This document shows positions 14,368-20,363 of a stretch of DNA of 28,055 nucleotides, piece after piece; the first letter of the stretch is position 1; the number at the start of each line of letters is the position of its first letter. Location of the stretch: positions 1-28,055 of IMG/VR virus record IMGVR_UViG_3300046168_000065. One strand, 5' to 3'. The translations under genes were made by a program, and so were the position numbers. The notes beneath the pieces are model-generated. The model did not search any database, was not told where the DNA came from, and was given only the letters and a program-made list of their open reading frames with translations. The stretch is from a virus.

Positions 14368-14723
14368 ACTTTTTCGTGAATAATTATATCTTTATGCAAA
14401 CCCCTAGAGTGCAAGTCTTTTACTACTTTAACTATGGCTTTCATTTTCTTTTCTCGGCTTAAGCCAGGAAAGCCTGCGACATACTCGCCGCCATCTCCTG
14501 TGAAAACCATTTCAAACTGATATCTTCTCCAGCCAGATGAGGTATATTGGCCAAGCTCGCCCGCAAGCATTCTTAACTGAGGGATAACTAATGATCCAAT
14601 CTCGATAAATTCTTTCTTTTTTGGCTCCTGTGGCTTTTGCTCTTGTAATGATAATTTTAATTCTAGAAATTTAATTCTTGCCTTTAGTGCTTCGTTTTCT
14701 GCTTGTAGTAGTGTGTCATTCAT
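14358..14723 (-). CDS. Hypothetical protein with N-terminal coiled coil
   Basis: The protein has 121 residues. Residues 1-35 form a coiled coil (LLQAENEALKARIKFLELKL), followed by a Lys/Pro/Glu linker and a compact C-terminal domain (GWRRYQFEMVFTGDGGEYVAGF...HSRGLHKDIIIHEKV). The coiled coil suggests an oligomer; no family is recognised. It has its own leaderless promoter, facing away from the duplicated plus-strand gene across repeat copy 3. Confidence 0.65.
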   Translation of the reverse strand: MNDTLLQAENEALKARIKFLELKLSLQEQKPQEPKKKEFIEIGSLVIPQLRMLAGELGQYTSSGWRRYQFEMVFTGDGGEYVAGFPGLSREKKMKAIVKVVKDLHSRGLHKDIIIHEKVCN

Positions 14724-14729
14724 AAGAGT

Positions 14730-14758
14730 AAACTAACCCAATCTAAAATAAAACACAA
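14730..14758 (-). promoter_or_regulatory. Early leaderless promoter
   Basis: The -35 is TTGTGT (14753-14758), followed by a 17-base spacer and -10 TAGTTT (14730-14735). Six bases then lead to ATG 14723. Confidence 0.7.
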
Positions 14759-14787
14759 GCTTTTTTTAATGTTTTTTTCTTTTTGTT

Positions 14788-14867
14788 GCAACTCATTGAG
14801 TATCAAGGGTTTACGGCACAAGGCCCGCACAGGTTTTGCTGTAAGTCGTTGGTAGTAAAGAGTTTAC
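14788..14867. repeat. 80-bp three-hairpin repeat, copy 3
   Basis: The left arm pair is degenerate (GCAACTCATT...AAGGGTTTAC), the centre begins GGCACAAGG and ends TTTTGCTG, and the right arm starts TAAGTCGTTG. The 54-bp spacing between the two palindrome starts is kept. It lies between divergent promoters. Confidence 0.85.
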
Positions 14868-14880
14868 AACAAAAATACAT

Positions 14881-14899
14881 AGAGACGCCATTTGTCTCT
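14881..14899. other. Small hairpin upstream of the duplicated gene
   Basis: AGAGAC and GTCTCT form a 6-bp inverted repeat around GCCATTT. It ends 7 bases before the extended -10 (14907-14915), where a regulator could bind. The copy at 17715-17733 is identical. Confidence 0.4.
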
Positions 14900-14906
14900 G
14901 GGTGTG

Positions 14907-14915
14907 TGTTATACT
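14907..14915 (+). promoter_or_regulatory. Extended -10 leaderless promoter
   Basis: The sequence TGTTATACT is an extended -10 (TGN before TATACT, 14910-14915). No good -35 is seen 17 bases upstream. Six bases follow to ATG 14922. Confidence 0.65.
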
Positions 14916-14921
14916 GTAGGT

Positions 14922-15248
14922 ATGATTACAATAGAACACATTGATGACCAAACTTTCAACGCCACCGTAGAGTGGGATATGTACCTAATCGAGGTCGAGG
15001 GTACAGTATGGACTGAGCAGGAAGATAATCTGTGGGGTGACCAGGTCGAGTCAGTTTCGACCATTGCCCATTTTGATGCAGTGACCGATATGAAGGTGTC
15101 AAGCAAAATGACTGGCGATGAAGTTGAGGTGCTGAACCTGGACTTTGCCGAGCTAGTGGTTCGCCAGCTCAAGGAGGCTATCTGTGAGGAGGTCTACTCA
15201 GAAGAATGTCAAGTAGATTATTCACCACACTATCACGATCTCGTGTAA
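14922..15248 (+). CDS. Duplicated 108-residue acidic protein, copy A
   Basis: I start the gene at ATG 14922 (MITIEHIDDQTFNATVEWDM...), six bases after TATACT, rather than at the upstream TTG, which would lie before the promoter. The 108-residue protein is very acidic, with a beta-rich N-terminal part and a helix (FAELVVRQLKEAICEEV), and ends DYSPHYHDLV. No family is recognised. Its base composition is visibly more GC-rich than its neighbours, suggesting recent arrival. Its stop codon lies inside the left arm of repeat copy 4. An identical gene is at 17756. It is the cargo of the duplicated cassette. Confidence 0.8.
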   Translation: MITIEHIDDQTFNATVEWDMYLIEVEGTVWTEQEDNLWGDQVESVSTIAHFDAVTDMKVSSKMTGDEVEVLNLDFAELVVRQLKEAICEEVYSEECQVDYSPHYHDLV

Positions 15249-15324
15249 GTGTTTGAATATCAAGGGTTTACGACACAAGGCCCGCACAGGTTTTGCTGTA
15301 AGTCGTTGAATATCAGCAACTTAT
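15245..15324. repeat. 80-bp three-hairpin repeat, copy 4
   Basis: The left part (GTAAGTGTTT...AAGGGTTTAC) contains the stop codon of the preceding gene. The centre starts GACACAAGG, and the right palindrome is TAAGTCGTTG...GCAACTTAT (from 15299). It lies between convergent genes, ahead of a terminator. Confidence 0.85.
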
Positions 15325-15352
15325 GGAAACTTTAGGCTTTTAGGCTAGACGG

Positions 15353-15376
15353 CAAAAACCCGTCCGAGGAGCGGGT
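15353..15376 (-). terminator. Intrinsic terminator of the 15478-16435 genes
   Basis: On the minus strand, ACCCG and CGGGT arms (extended by TCC/GGA) are followed by a run of five U. It lies about 100 bases beyond the stop at 15478. Confidence 0.65.
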
Positions 15377-15477
15377 ATTTGGCAAATTTGTATTTGCTAT
15401 TTAGGGATTTCCTATTTCTTTTTTATCCTTTCCATATCATGTAAAATACAAAAACCCAAGGCGAGAACATTATTAAT

Positions 15478-15744
15478 TCAAGAATCATGATAAACTCCTT
15501 TCATCTCATCAGATACTCCCATGTCTTGATCTTCTTCGTCGATTTCTTCGGCAGATTCATTATAATCAAATAATGAAATTTCATCTTCCAAATCAGATTC
15601 CTGAACATTAAGTAAACCATGCTCTCCAAAAATCTTTTCGGTTTTAACATCTGCGATGAAATCTTCAATGATTTCGTTAGGTTGGAAAGCTTTGGATGCT
15701 TCCACTGCGTTAGCGATAATTGCGATTCTTTGTTCTTCTGTCAT
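15478..15744 (-). CDS. Acidic hypothetical protein
   Basis: The 88-residue protein is strongly acidic, especially residues 45-80 (NVQESDLEDEISLFDYNESA, then EEIDEEDQDMG), with a helical N-terminus (EEQRIAIIANAVEASKAF). Acidic small phage proteins often mimic DNA, but no evidence beyond charge supports that here. It has its own leaderless promoter, whose -35 overlaps the stop of the upstream gene. Confidence 0.65.
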   Translation of the reverse strand: MTEEQRIAIIANAVEASKAFQPNEIIEDFIADVKTEKIFGEHGLLNVQESDLEDEISLFDYNESAEEIDEEDQDMGVSDEMKGVYHDS

Positions 15745-15750
15745 AATAGT

Positions 15751-15779
15751 AATTTAATATAGTTGGTTTAGTGTGTCAA
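15751..15779 (-). promoter_or_regulatory. Early leaderless promoter inside the end of the upstream gene
   Basis: The perfect -35 TTGACA (15774-15779) includes the TGA stop of the 79-residue gene. After 17 bases comes TAAATT (15751-15756), then six bases to ATG 15744. Confidence 0.8.
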
Positions 15780-16015
15780 GAAATTTCTTGCAAATCCTTG
15801 TTTAATGCCATTTCTGCGTCTACTTGTTCTTGTAACAAGTTGAGCTTTTGGAGTAGAGTTTTGTAGCCAGGATACCCACCATTTAGCCAACCTTCCCATT
15901 TTCCGTTGATCTTTTTAAATGTCACATCCCAAGCAGACTGATAGTCATAAGTCCTGAGTAAGCCGTTTGGTAAACGCTCGAAATGAAACTCTTGTTCTTT
16001 GTCTTTGATTGTCAT
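15776..16015 (-). CDS. Hypothetical protein
   Basis: The 79-residue protein has an N-terminal beta-rich part (EQEFHFERLPNGLLRTYDYQ, WDVTFKKINGKWEGWLNGG) and a C-terminal helix (LLQKLNLLQEQVDAEMALNK). It is not recognised. It is expressed from its own leaderless promoter, which lies in the end of the 131-residue gene upstream. Confidence 0.65.
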   Translation of the reverse strand: MTIKDKEQEFHFERLPNGLLRTYDYQSAWDVTFKKINGKWEGWLNGGYPGYKTLLQKLNLLQEQVDAEMALNKDLQEIS

Positions 16016-16021
16016 AATAGT

Positions 16022-16050
16022 AATGTAGTTTAGTTTGGTTTAATAGTCAA
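16022..16050 (-). promoter_or_regulatory. Early leaderless promoter inside the end of the upstream gene
   Basis: The -35 TTGACT (16045-16050) lies in the last codons of the 131-residue gene. After 17 bases comes TACATT (16022-16027), then six bases to ATG 16015. Confidence 0.72.
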
Positions 16051-16435
16051 GCCCTAAATCTCTTCTAAATTCTGCTTTGTCTTCGATTAGCTCGTCAACC
16101 CAAACACTTCCTTCGGCTTGAGCTTTTGCCATTAAGATAGATACTTGGGCAGGAGATTGCCAACCGACAACATCATCTGAAGGAGAAAGAGGAATCATTC
16201 CATTCTTGTCAAAAATTGCAACTTCGTACAAATCTTCTTCCACACTTCCATATAATCCTTTGTGGTCATCTAATCCTGCGACAACAGAAATTTCTAGTCC
16301 GTTGCCAAAGTTAAGTCTTGCTTGGACTGCGTCATCAGAACCACGATGTGGCTTAAAATCAAGATCATTAAAATCTAAAATAGAAGGTAATGGTTGATAT
16401 TGTGAGATGTAGTCTGGTAATATGTAGTTAATCAT
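16040..16435 (-). CDS. Hypothetical protein
   Basis: The 131-residue protein begins MINYILPDYISQYQPLPSIL and has a beta-rich centre (LEISVVAGLDDHKGLYGSVE, DLYEVAIFDKNGMIPLSPSD) and a C-terminal helix (QVSILMAKAQAEG). The mix suggests a soluble globular protein. No family is recognised. Its leaderless promoter has the extended upstream element seen at six other genes. Repeat copy 5 lies just upstream of that promoter. Confidence 0.7.
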   Translation of the reverse strand: MINYILPDYISQYQPLPSILDFNDLDFKPHRGSDDAVQARLNFGNGLEISVVAGLDDHKGLYGSVEEDLYEVAIFDKNGMIPLSPSDDVVGWQSPAQVSILMAKAQAEGSVWVDELIEDKAEFRRDLGLDY

Positions 16436-16441
16436 ATAAAC

Positions 16442-16482
16442 ACACTAAAACTTTTTGTCAATTAATGCAAGAAAAAAGTGAA
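16442..16482 (-). promoter_or_regulatory. Early leaderless promoter with extended -35 region
   Basis: On the minus strand TTCACTTTTTTCTTGCAT (16465-16482) carries the -35 TTGCAT. A 17-base spacer and TAGTGT (16442-16447) follow, then six bases to ATG 16435. A TTGACA inside the spacer is badly placed for the start and is probably chance. Confidence 0.75.
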
Positions 16483-16499
16483 GTTTTTTTCATTTTGTT

Positions 16500-16579
16500 C
16501 TAAGTCGTTGAATATCATGCACTTATGGCACAGCGGCCCCGCGCGAGCTGCTGTAAGTCGTTGACCTACAGCAACTTAG
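16500..16579. repeat. 80-bp three-hairpin repeat, copy 5
   Basis: The left palindrome is CTAAGTCGTT...ATGCACTTAT. The centre, starting GGCACAGCGG and ending GAGCTGCTG, pairs CAGC with GCTG. The right palindrome is TAAGTCGTTG...GCAACTTAG. It lies between two minus-strand units. Confidence 0.85.
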
Positions 16580-16598
16580 GAAAATTTATCCTATATCA

Positions 16599-17327
16599 TT
16601 AATGTGCAAGGTATGCAATACCTTTTTTGCATCCCTTGATGAAACATAAGTTGCAATTATGAGCTTGGCAAGTTGCAAGAATCTTTCCATCCTCACCCTT
16701 AACATAAGTTGCGGGGCAAACAAAATGTCCGTCTTGCTCGGCTTTTACTTTGCTAGTGTAAACTGAAGTGCCCGCGTCGAGTCCGTCAACTTGTGGAGCT
16801 GGCTCATCTACATAAATGGCACTTGGCTTAATGTTTACATTTTTAAGGCTTGCCAACTTTTGTAAGTGTGGAAGCTGAGAGTCGCGTTTCCATTCACGAG
16901 TTGGAAACCAAAAGCGAATTGTTGGGAATTGTTCGCAAATGCGAATCCACGCGGCAATGTAGCGAGGGGAAAACAAATCGCCTGAATCATGAACGCGAAA
17001 CAAATCGGTGTTTGTCTTTTTGAGTTGCTTTTTGTTTCCGTGCTTGTCAAAATACTTTGCTCGAATTTGCTTGCACATTGCATCAACAAAAGTGTCGCCA
17101 TTGTCTTGATGTAGTGACTTTGTTATGAGATCCGCCTTGCCTTGCAAACTTGCCTTGACATTGGAAAACATATAAAAGCCCTTGCAAGCATAGCAAGAAT
17201 CACAAATGAACTTTTTTGCTTTGTCTTTAATCTTTGCCAATAATTGAGCTGCGGGGCAATACTTAAAAGCTGGAATGTTGAACGAATAGCAAGGCATCTT
17301 GCTTGGATTGGATAGTAAGTTAATCAT
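16599..17327 (-). CDS. Phage GP88-like cysteine-rich protein
   Basis: The 242-residue protein resembles the phage Gene 88 protein family (GP88): an N-terminal SKMPCYSFNIPAFKYCPAA, then CDSCYACKGFYMFSNVKA (C42, C45, C48) and a conserved middle (DLFRVHDSGDLFSPRYIAAW, FWFPTREWKRDSQLP). The C-terminus has a second Cys cluster (CQAHNCNLCFIKGCKKG), which suggests bound metal or an Fe-S cluster. No activity is known to me for this family. The length looks complete. It is transcribed from its own leaderless promoter. Confidence 0.75.
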   Translation of the reverse strand: MINLLSNPSKMPCYSFNIPAFKYCPAAQLLAKIKDKAKKFICDSCYACKGFYMFSNVKASLQGKADLITKSLHQDNGDTFVDAMCKQIRAKYFDKHGNKKQLKKTNTDLFRVHDSGDLFSPRYIAAWIRICEQFPTIRFWFPTREWKRDSQLPHLQKLASLKNVNIKPSAIYVDEPAPQVDGLDAGTSVYTSKVKAEQDGHFVCPATYVKGEDGKILATCQAHNCNLCFIKGCKKGIAYLAH

Positions 17328-17333
17328 ATAAAA

Positions 17334-17362
17334 AATATAGTCTAATTGTTTTGCAATTGCAA
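17334..17362 (-). promoter_or_regulatory. Early leaderless promoter
   Basis: The -35 TTGCAA (17357-17362), a 17-base spacer and -10 TATATT (17334-17339) are followed by six bases to ATG 17327. A second TTGCAA sits directly inside the spacer. Confidence 0.78.
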
Positions 17363-17365
17363 GCT

Positions 17366-17557
17366 TTAAAGCACTAAATCTTCAAAAAAGTTAGGCTCTA
17401 GACCGAACTCACCTGAGAAGGAATCTTCCCAATCAAAAAGGCTTCCGCCTTGTTCAACATCCATCCACATTTCAGAAGTAAATGCAGTAACTTGATCCTC
17501 CGCCTCTTCACGGGAAAGTCCGTCGCGGGTCATTAAGGTTTCAATTATTCGTTTCAT
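17366..17557 (-). CDS. Small phage protein with DGLSREEAE motif
   Basis: The 63-residue protein starts MKRIIETLMTRDGLSREEAE and continues acidic (DVEQGGSLFDWEDSFSGEFG). The motif 'rDGLSREEAe' occurs in many small phage proteins of unknown function (from memory). It has a leaderless promoter facing away from the second copy of the duplicated gene across repeat copy 6. Confidence 0.7.
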   Translation of the reverse strand: MKRIIETLMTRDGLSREEAEDQVTAFTSEMWMDVEQGGSLFDWEDSFSGEFGLEPNFFEDLVL

Positions 17558-17563
17558 AAGTAT

Positions 17564-17604
17564 ACTATCGCAGAAAAGACTACTAGACGCAAGAAAAAAG
17601 TGAA
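17564..17604 (-). promoter_or_regulatory. Early leaderless promoter with extended -35 region
   Basis: On the minus strand TTCACTTTTTTCTTGCGT (17587-17604) is followed by 17 bases, then GATAGT (17564-17569) and six bases to ATG 17557. Confidence 0.72.
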
Positions 17605-17621
17605 TTAAATTGCATTTTGTT

Positions 17622-17701
17622 GCAACTCATTGAGTATCAAGGGTTTACGGCACAAGGCCCGCACAGGTTTTGCTGTAAGTCGTTGGTAGTAAAGAGTTTA
17701 C
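17622..17701. repeat. 80-bp three-hairpin repeat, copy 6
   Basis: This copy is identical to copy 3 and forms the left end of cassette copy B. It lies between divergent promoters. Confidence 0.85.
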
Positions 17702-17740
17702 AACAAAAATACATAGAGACGCCATTTGTCTCTGGGTGTG

Positions 17741-17749
17741 TGTTATACT
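17741..17749 (+). promoter_or_regulatory. Extended -10 leaderless promoter, copy B
   Basis: TGTTATACT is identical to the promoter of copy A; six bases separate it from ATG 17756. Confidence 0.65.
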
Positions 17750-17755
17750 GTAGGT

Positions 17756-18082
17756 ATGATTACAATAGAACACATTGATGACCAAACTTTCAACGCCACC
17801 GTAGAGTGGGATATGTACCTAATCGAGGTCGAGGGTACAGTATGGACTGAGCAGGAAGATAATCTGTGGGGTGACCAGGTCGAGTCAGTTTCGACCATTG
17901 CCCATTTTGATGCAGTGACCGATATGAAGGTGTCAAGCAAAATGACTGGCGATGAAGTTGAGGTGCTGAACCTGGACTTTGCCGAGCTAGTGGTTCGCCA
18001 GCTCAAGGAGGCTATCTGTGAGGAGGTCTACTCAGAAGAATGTCAAGTAGATTATTCACCACACTATCACGATCTCGTGTAA
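17756..18082 (+). CDS. Duplicated 108-residue acidic protein, copy B
   Basis: The DNA and protein are identical to the gene at 14922-15248, including promoter, start and the stop inside the downstream repeat. Exact identity over a coding region with no visible drift means a very recent duplication, gene conversion, or an assembly artefact. Two copies would double the dose of this unknown acidic protein. The five minus-strand genes between the copies would be lost if the copies recombined. Confidence 0.8.
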   Translation: MITIEHIDDQTFNATVEWDMYLIEVEGTVWTEQEDNLWGDQVESVSTIAHFDAVTDMKVSSKMTGDEVEVLNLDFAELVVRQLKEAICEEVYSEECQVDYSPHYHDLV

Positions 18083-18158
18083 GTGTTTGAATATAAAGGG
18101 TTTACGACACAAGGCCCGCACGGGTTTTGCTGTAAGTCGTTGAATATCAGCAACTTAT
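18079..18158. repeat. 80-bp three-hairpin repeat, copy 7
   Basis: This copy matches copy 4 apart from two bases and forms the right end of cassette copy B. It is followed by a terminator module that also follows copy 8. Confidence 0.85.
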
Positions 18159-18174
18159 GTAATTTTCGAGGTTA

Positions 18175-18201
18175 ATAAAAACCCCCCTCGAATGAGGGGG
18201 G
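18175..18201 (-). terminator. Intrinsic terminator of the DUF932-like gene
   Basis: On the minus strand CCCCCCTC, loop ATTC and GAGGGGGG are followed by TTTTTA. It lies 26 bases beyond the stop at 18227. A nearly identical terminator stands at 19643-19669. Confidence 0.85.
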
Positions 18202-18226
18202 CTTTAACGATACGACAAACCACTAT

Positions 18227-19090
18227 TTAAACTGATACCAATTCGTTTTCGACAACCTCAACATCCAAAACATTTGGAACATGGTTGTCAATATCAAAAT
18301 CGACAACGCTATCGAGAACAGAATGAAGAGCGTCTGAACGATTTGGCAATGCTACAAGATTACCTTTATAAATTTCTGTGAATGCGTTATAAAGTGAATT
18401 TACATTGCGGTCACGAAATTCAAGATGATCACTAGATGCCCATTGATCCGCAACATCAAGAATTTTGGATTTAGGTAAAGCACCTGCACGAACCGCTTTT
18501 ATGATAAGGTCATGAGCATAGACATTGCCAATTGAGCGGTTTTTGTAAGCCTCGATTCTTTGATCTTGACCATGCCAAAAGTTAAAGAGCTTTCCAATTG
18601 CTCGATTGATGGTCGTATCAAGATCGTTTAAGATGTTGCGAGTGTGCCTACGAGCAAGTTTAATTGTATTGGTGAAGATTAAATTGTCACAAACAAAAGG
18701 GGCATCACCTGCACAAAGTCCTGCGGGAAATGTTTTGTCGTGAGAGTTGCGGATTCCTACAACGCAACCACGATCTGACGCTTCGCGGTTAGGATGATCA
18801 ACGGCAAACAAACCAAAATAATGTTGGTTGCCCCTAGCGAGAGAATGCACTTCGTCTTGAATAGTGAACCCATTTTGATTAAGAAAGCCCTTTGTGCGAT
18901 CAACCACTTCGTGATGGGCGATAGGCTGATAAGAAACGGCTCGCTCGCCATTAGCATTTTCTTTTTTGCGGTACTCTTTAGGTGGAGTAGGAACTGCGAC
19001 AACTTGTTCGAAATCGACAAGCGAACGATTGCCTCCGCAAATGTGAAGGTTAACTTTAGGTGATGTGGATTGTGTGTTTTCGTTATTCAT
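18227..19090 (-). CDS. DUF932-like phage/plasmid protein
   Basis: The 287-residue protein matches the DUF932 (phage/plasmid-like) pattern: QHYFGLFAVDHPN, then GIRNSHDKTFPAGLCAGD, APFVCDNLIF and KLARRHTRNI. These motifs cluster at about residues 85-155. The C-terminal part holds helical regions and an acidic end. The function of the family is unknown; it is common on phages and conjugative elements. The promoter (TTGACA, 16 bases, TATTAT) ends 7 bases before the ATG. A terminator follows the gene, so it is probably monocistronic. Confidence 0.75.
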   Translation of the reverse strand: MNNENTQSTSPKVNLHICGGNRSLVDFEQVVAVPTPPKEYRKKENANGERAVSYQPIAHHEVVDRTKGFLNQNGFTIQDEVHSLARGNQHYFGLFAVDHPNREASDRGCVVGIRNSHDKTFPAGLCAGDAPFVCDNLIFTNTIKLARRHTRNILNDLDTTINRAIGKLFNFWHGQDQRIEAYKNRSIGNVYAHDLIIKAVRAGALPKSKILDVADQWASSDHLEFRDRNVNSLYNAFTEIYKGNLVALPNRSDALHSVLDSVVDFDIDNHVPNVLDVEVVENELVSV

Positions 19091-19097
19091 AGCTTTG

Positions 19098-19125
19098 ATA
19101 ATATAGTTATATAGGTTTTTGTCAA
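19098..19125 (-). promoter_or_regulatory. Sigma-70 promoter
   Basis: TTGACA (19120-19125), 16 bases and TATTAT (19098-19103) precede ATG 19090 by 7 bases. With a 17-base spacer the hexamer would be ATTATC and the distance six bases. Confidence 0.65.
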
Positions 19126-19128
19126 TAA

Positions 19129-19368
19129 TTAATTTAAAGAATTAGGGTTTTTTTCATAACCTTTTTCTTGAAGTTGATAATACGCCTCGGCTTTTTCGGC
19201 AATATCTTTAAACATTATGCCAATTAAAGTGATGGATGCAAGATCATCTTGGTCAAGGTTTTCTTCTTGTGGTTTGATAAATGTGTTAAATAAATAACTC
19301 ATTGCATCCTCAACTACCATTTGGACATCTGGTCTTTCTTCTGATTGAAATTCAGGGTTAATATTCAT
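19129..19368 (-). CDS. Small hypothetical acidic protein
   Basis: The 79-residue protein (MNINPEFQSEERPDVQMVVE...AYYQLQEKGYEKNPNSLN) is helical and acidic, with no membrane segment or known family. It has a strong Shine-Dalgarno site (AAGGAGG), and its ATG overlaps the stop of a 38-residue upstream frame. It would be translated from that frame's transcript, with coupling. Confidence 0.7.
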   Translation of the reverse strand: MNINPEFQSEERPDVQMVVEDAMSYLFNTFIKPQEENLDQDDLASITLIGIMFKDIAEKAEAYYQLQEKGYEKNPNSLN

Positions 19369-19481
19369 ACTAATTCCTCCTTATGTTTTTGTTTTCTGTG
19401 GATAATTTTATTCTTCATTTTGTGTGGGCGGGATTTAGTGAAGAGAACCGCTTTTCTGATCTTTATCTCTCTCGCTTTCAT
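19365..19481 (-). CDS. 38-residue basic leader peptide or miniprotein
   Basis: ATG 19481 lies exactly six bases after a -10 hexamer, like the other leaderless genes here. The frame reads MKAREIKIRKAVLFTKSRPH, then KMKNKIIHRKQKHKEELV, and its TGA overlaps the ATG of the 79-residue gene (ATGA). The peptide is strongly basic (Lys/Arg/His-rich), fit for nucleic acid binding. Its end encodes the next gene's Shine-Dalgarno site, so translating it may control the downstream gene. It is too short for most gene callers. Confidence 0.6.
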   Translation of the reverse strand: MKAREIKIRKAVLFTKSRPHKMKNKIIHRKQKHKEELV

Positions 19482-19487
19482 ATGTAC

Positions 19488-19528
19488 ATACTAAGCTACT
19501 TTTATAATTAACACAAGAAAAAAATGAA
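19488..19528 (-). promoter_or_regulatory. Early leaderless promoter with extended -35 region
   Basis: On the minus strand TTCATTTTTTTCTTGTGT (19511-19528), 17 bases, TAGTAT (19488-19493), then six bases to ATG 19481. Confidence 0.75.
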
Positions 19529-19545
19529 TTAATTTTCACTTTGCC

Positions 19546-19625
19546 GTAAGTCGTTGAACTTCAATGGTTTATGGCACAACGGCCCCGCGCGATTTGCCGT
19601 AAGTCGTTGAAAGTAAGTGACTTAT
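19546..19625. repeat. 80-bp three-hairpin repeat, copy 8
   Basis: The left palindrome is GTAAGTCGTT...AATGGTTTAT. The centre starts GGCACAACGG and ends ATTTGCCG, so GGCA now pairs with TGCC, a compensatory change. The right palindrome is TAAGTCGTTG...TGACTTAT. It lies between minus-strand units. Confidence 0.85.
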
Positions 19626-19642
19626 GTAATTTTCTAGGTCAA

Positions 19643-19669
19643 TAAAAAACCCCCCTCGAATGAGGGGGG
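19643..19669 (-). terminator. Intrinsic terminator of the 19695-21797 operon
   Basis: The hairpin CCCCCCTC/GAGGGGGG with a minus-strand run of six U lies 26 bases beyond the stop at 19695. The stretch from the end of repeat copy 8 to here resembles the one after copy 7. Confidence 0.85.
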
Positions 19670-19694
19670 CTATAGCGACAACCAAAATTATTGA

Positions 19695-19907
19695 TTAAAT
19701 TTTCTTTTCGATTCGGTTGAGTCGATATAAGGCACGATCATGCTTGCGTTTAGTATCGAAATAGTCTTTCGAGTTCTCTCCGTAAATTTCACGCACAGCT
19801 AATTGATAACCTAATTCACGAACCTCAGCAGCGAGCCACATTGAAAGCTTGGCGTCATTCATTTGTCTGTCTGTGAGTCTGTTTACTAATTGGGATGATG
19901 CCGTCAT
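19695..19907 (-). CDS. Small basic hypothetical protein
   Basis: The 70-residue protein (MTASSQLVNRLTDRQMNDAK...KRKHDRALYRLNRIEKKI) is helical and basic at its C-terminus. It begins 2 bases after the previous stop with AAGG upstream, so it is the last gene of a nine-gene minus-strand operon. No family is recognised. Confidence 0.65.
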   Translation of the reverse strand: MTASSQLVNRLTDRQMNDAKLSMWLAAEVRELGYQLAVREIYGENSKDYFDTKRKHDRALYRLNRIEKKI

Positions 19908-19909
19908 AA

Positions 19910-20143
19910 TTAAGCCTTTACTATTGAAATGATTCTGTCATAACGAAATGAACGAACTGCGTCGCGATTATAACAATGAGCCCGAAAGCCAGCGACAGAG
20001 AGACCTTCTTTCAGATTTCCGAATTCATTTCTGTGCTTTGGTTTAGAGATGGTATACATTGCAGTAGTACCTTCTTGAGTTTTGTATACCACTTGGTAGA
20101 CGGGGTTAAATAAGCGAGCGATTTTAGCTAGCAATTTCTTCAT
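19910..20143 (-). CDS. Small protein with a WYL-like C-terminal motif
   Basis: The 77-residue protein has YQVVYKTQEGTTAMYTISKP followed by GFRAHCYNRDAVRSFRYDRI and ISIVKA. The second stretch resembles the end of WYL domains (an aromatic/basic strand, 'R-x-F-R-x-D-R-I'), which bind ligands or nucleic acid in bacterial regulators. Only a fragment-sized domain is present. It has a Shine-Dalgarno site (GGAGGA) inside the preceding gene, which it overlaps by 20 bases. Confidence 0.6.
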   Translation of the reverse strand: MKKLLAKIARLFNPVYQVVYKTQEGTTAMYTISKPKHRNEFGNLKEGLSVAGFRAHCYNRDAVRSFRYDRIISIVKA

Positions 20144-20363
20144 GTTGTACTTCCTCCTTTAGGGGATTTATGTTGTAGTGATTGTAAGCATCAGTGACTT
20201 GTTCAGCTGATTCGAAACTTACAGAAATAATGTCTCTCTCAAAATATGGATTCCATTGTTCGTGGTTCTCTTCGAAGAATAATTCCCATTGTTCAGTATC
20301 CTCGTTAAAGCTTGGTAAATCCAATGGTCTGCCTGTGCAGGTTGCCTCTATGTAATTGTTCAT
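20124..20363 (-). CDS. Acidic hypothetical protein
   Basis: The 79-residue protein is acidic (PSFNEDTEQWELFFEENHEQ) with a possible small folded core (FERDIISVSFESAEQVTDAY). Start and stop overlap neighbours (TAATG with the previous stop, 20 bases with the next gene). No family is recognised. Confidence 0.65.
   Translation of the reverse strand: MNNYIEATCTGRPLDLPSFNEDTEQWELFFEENHEQWNPYFERDIISVSFESAEQVTDAYNHYNINPLKEEVQHEEIAS

Larger units (their letters stand above)
14781..15325. repeat. 545-bp duplicated cassette, copy A
   Basis: This block recurs at 17615-18159, offset 2834 bp, with two differences (15261 C to A, 15288 A to G). It holds repeat copy 3, an extended -10 promoter, the 108-residue gene and repeat copy 4. 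The duplication starts 7 bases outside the left repeat and ends 1 base after the right repeat, so the repeats mark the ends of the duplicated unit. Confidence 0.95.
17615..18159. repeat. 545-bp duplicated cassette, copy B
   Basis: This is the second copy of 14781-15325, offset 2834 bp. The two differences lie in the right-hand repeat (18095 A for C, 18122 G for A); the coding part is identical. Confidence 0.95.

Noticed and set aside
14892-14921. Longer form of the 108-residue gene from an upstream TTG
   Set aside because: It would start before the -10 of its only promoter; ATG 14922 has the shared six-base spacing.
16459-16464. TTGACA on the minus strand upstream of 16435 as a -35
   Set aside because: A 17-base spacer would put the -10 on the ATG itself; TTGCAT at 16465-16470 with TAGTGT fits the common layout.
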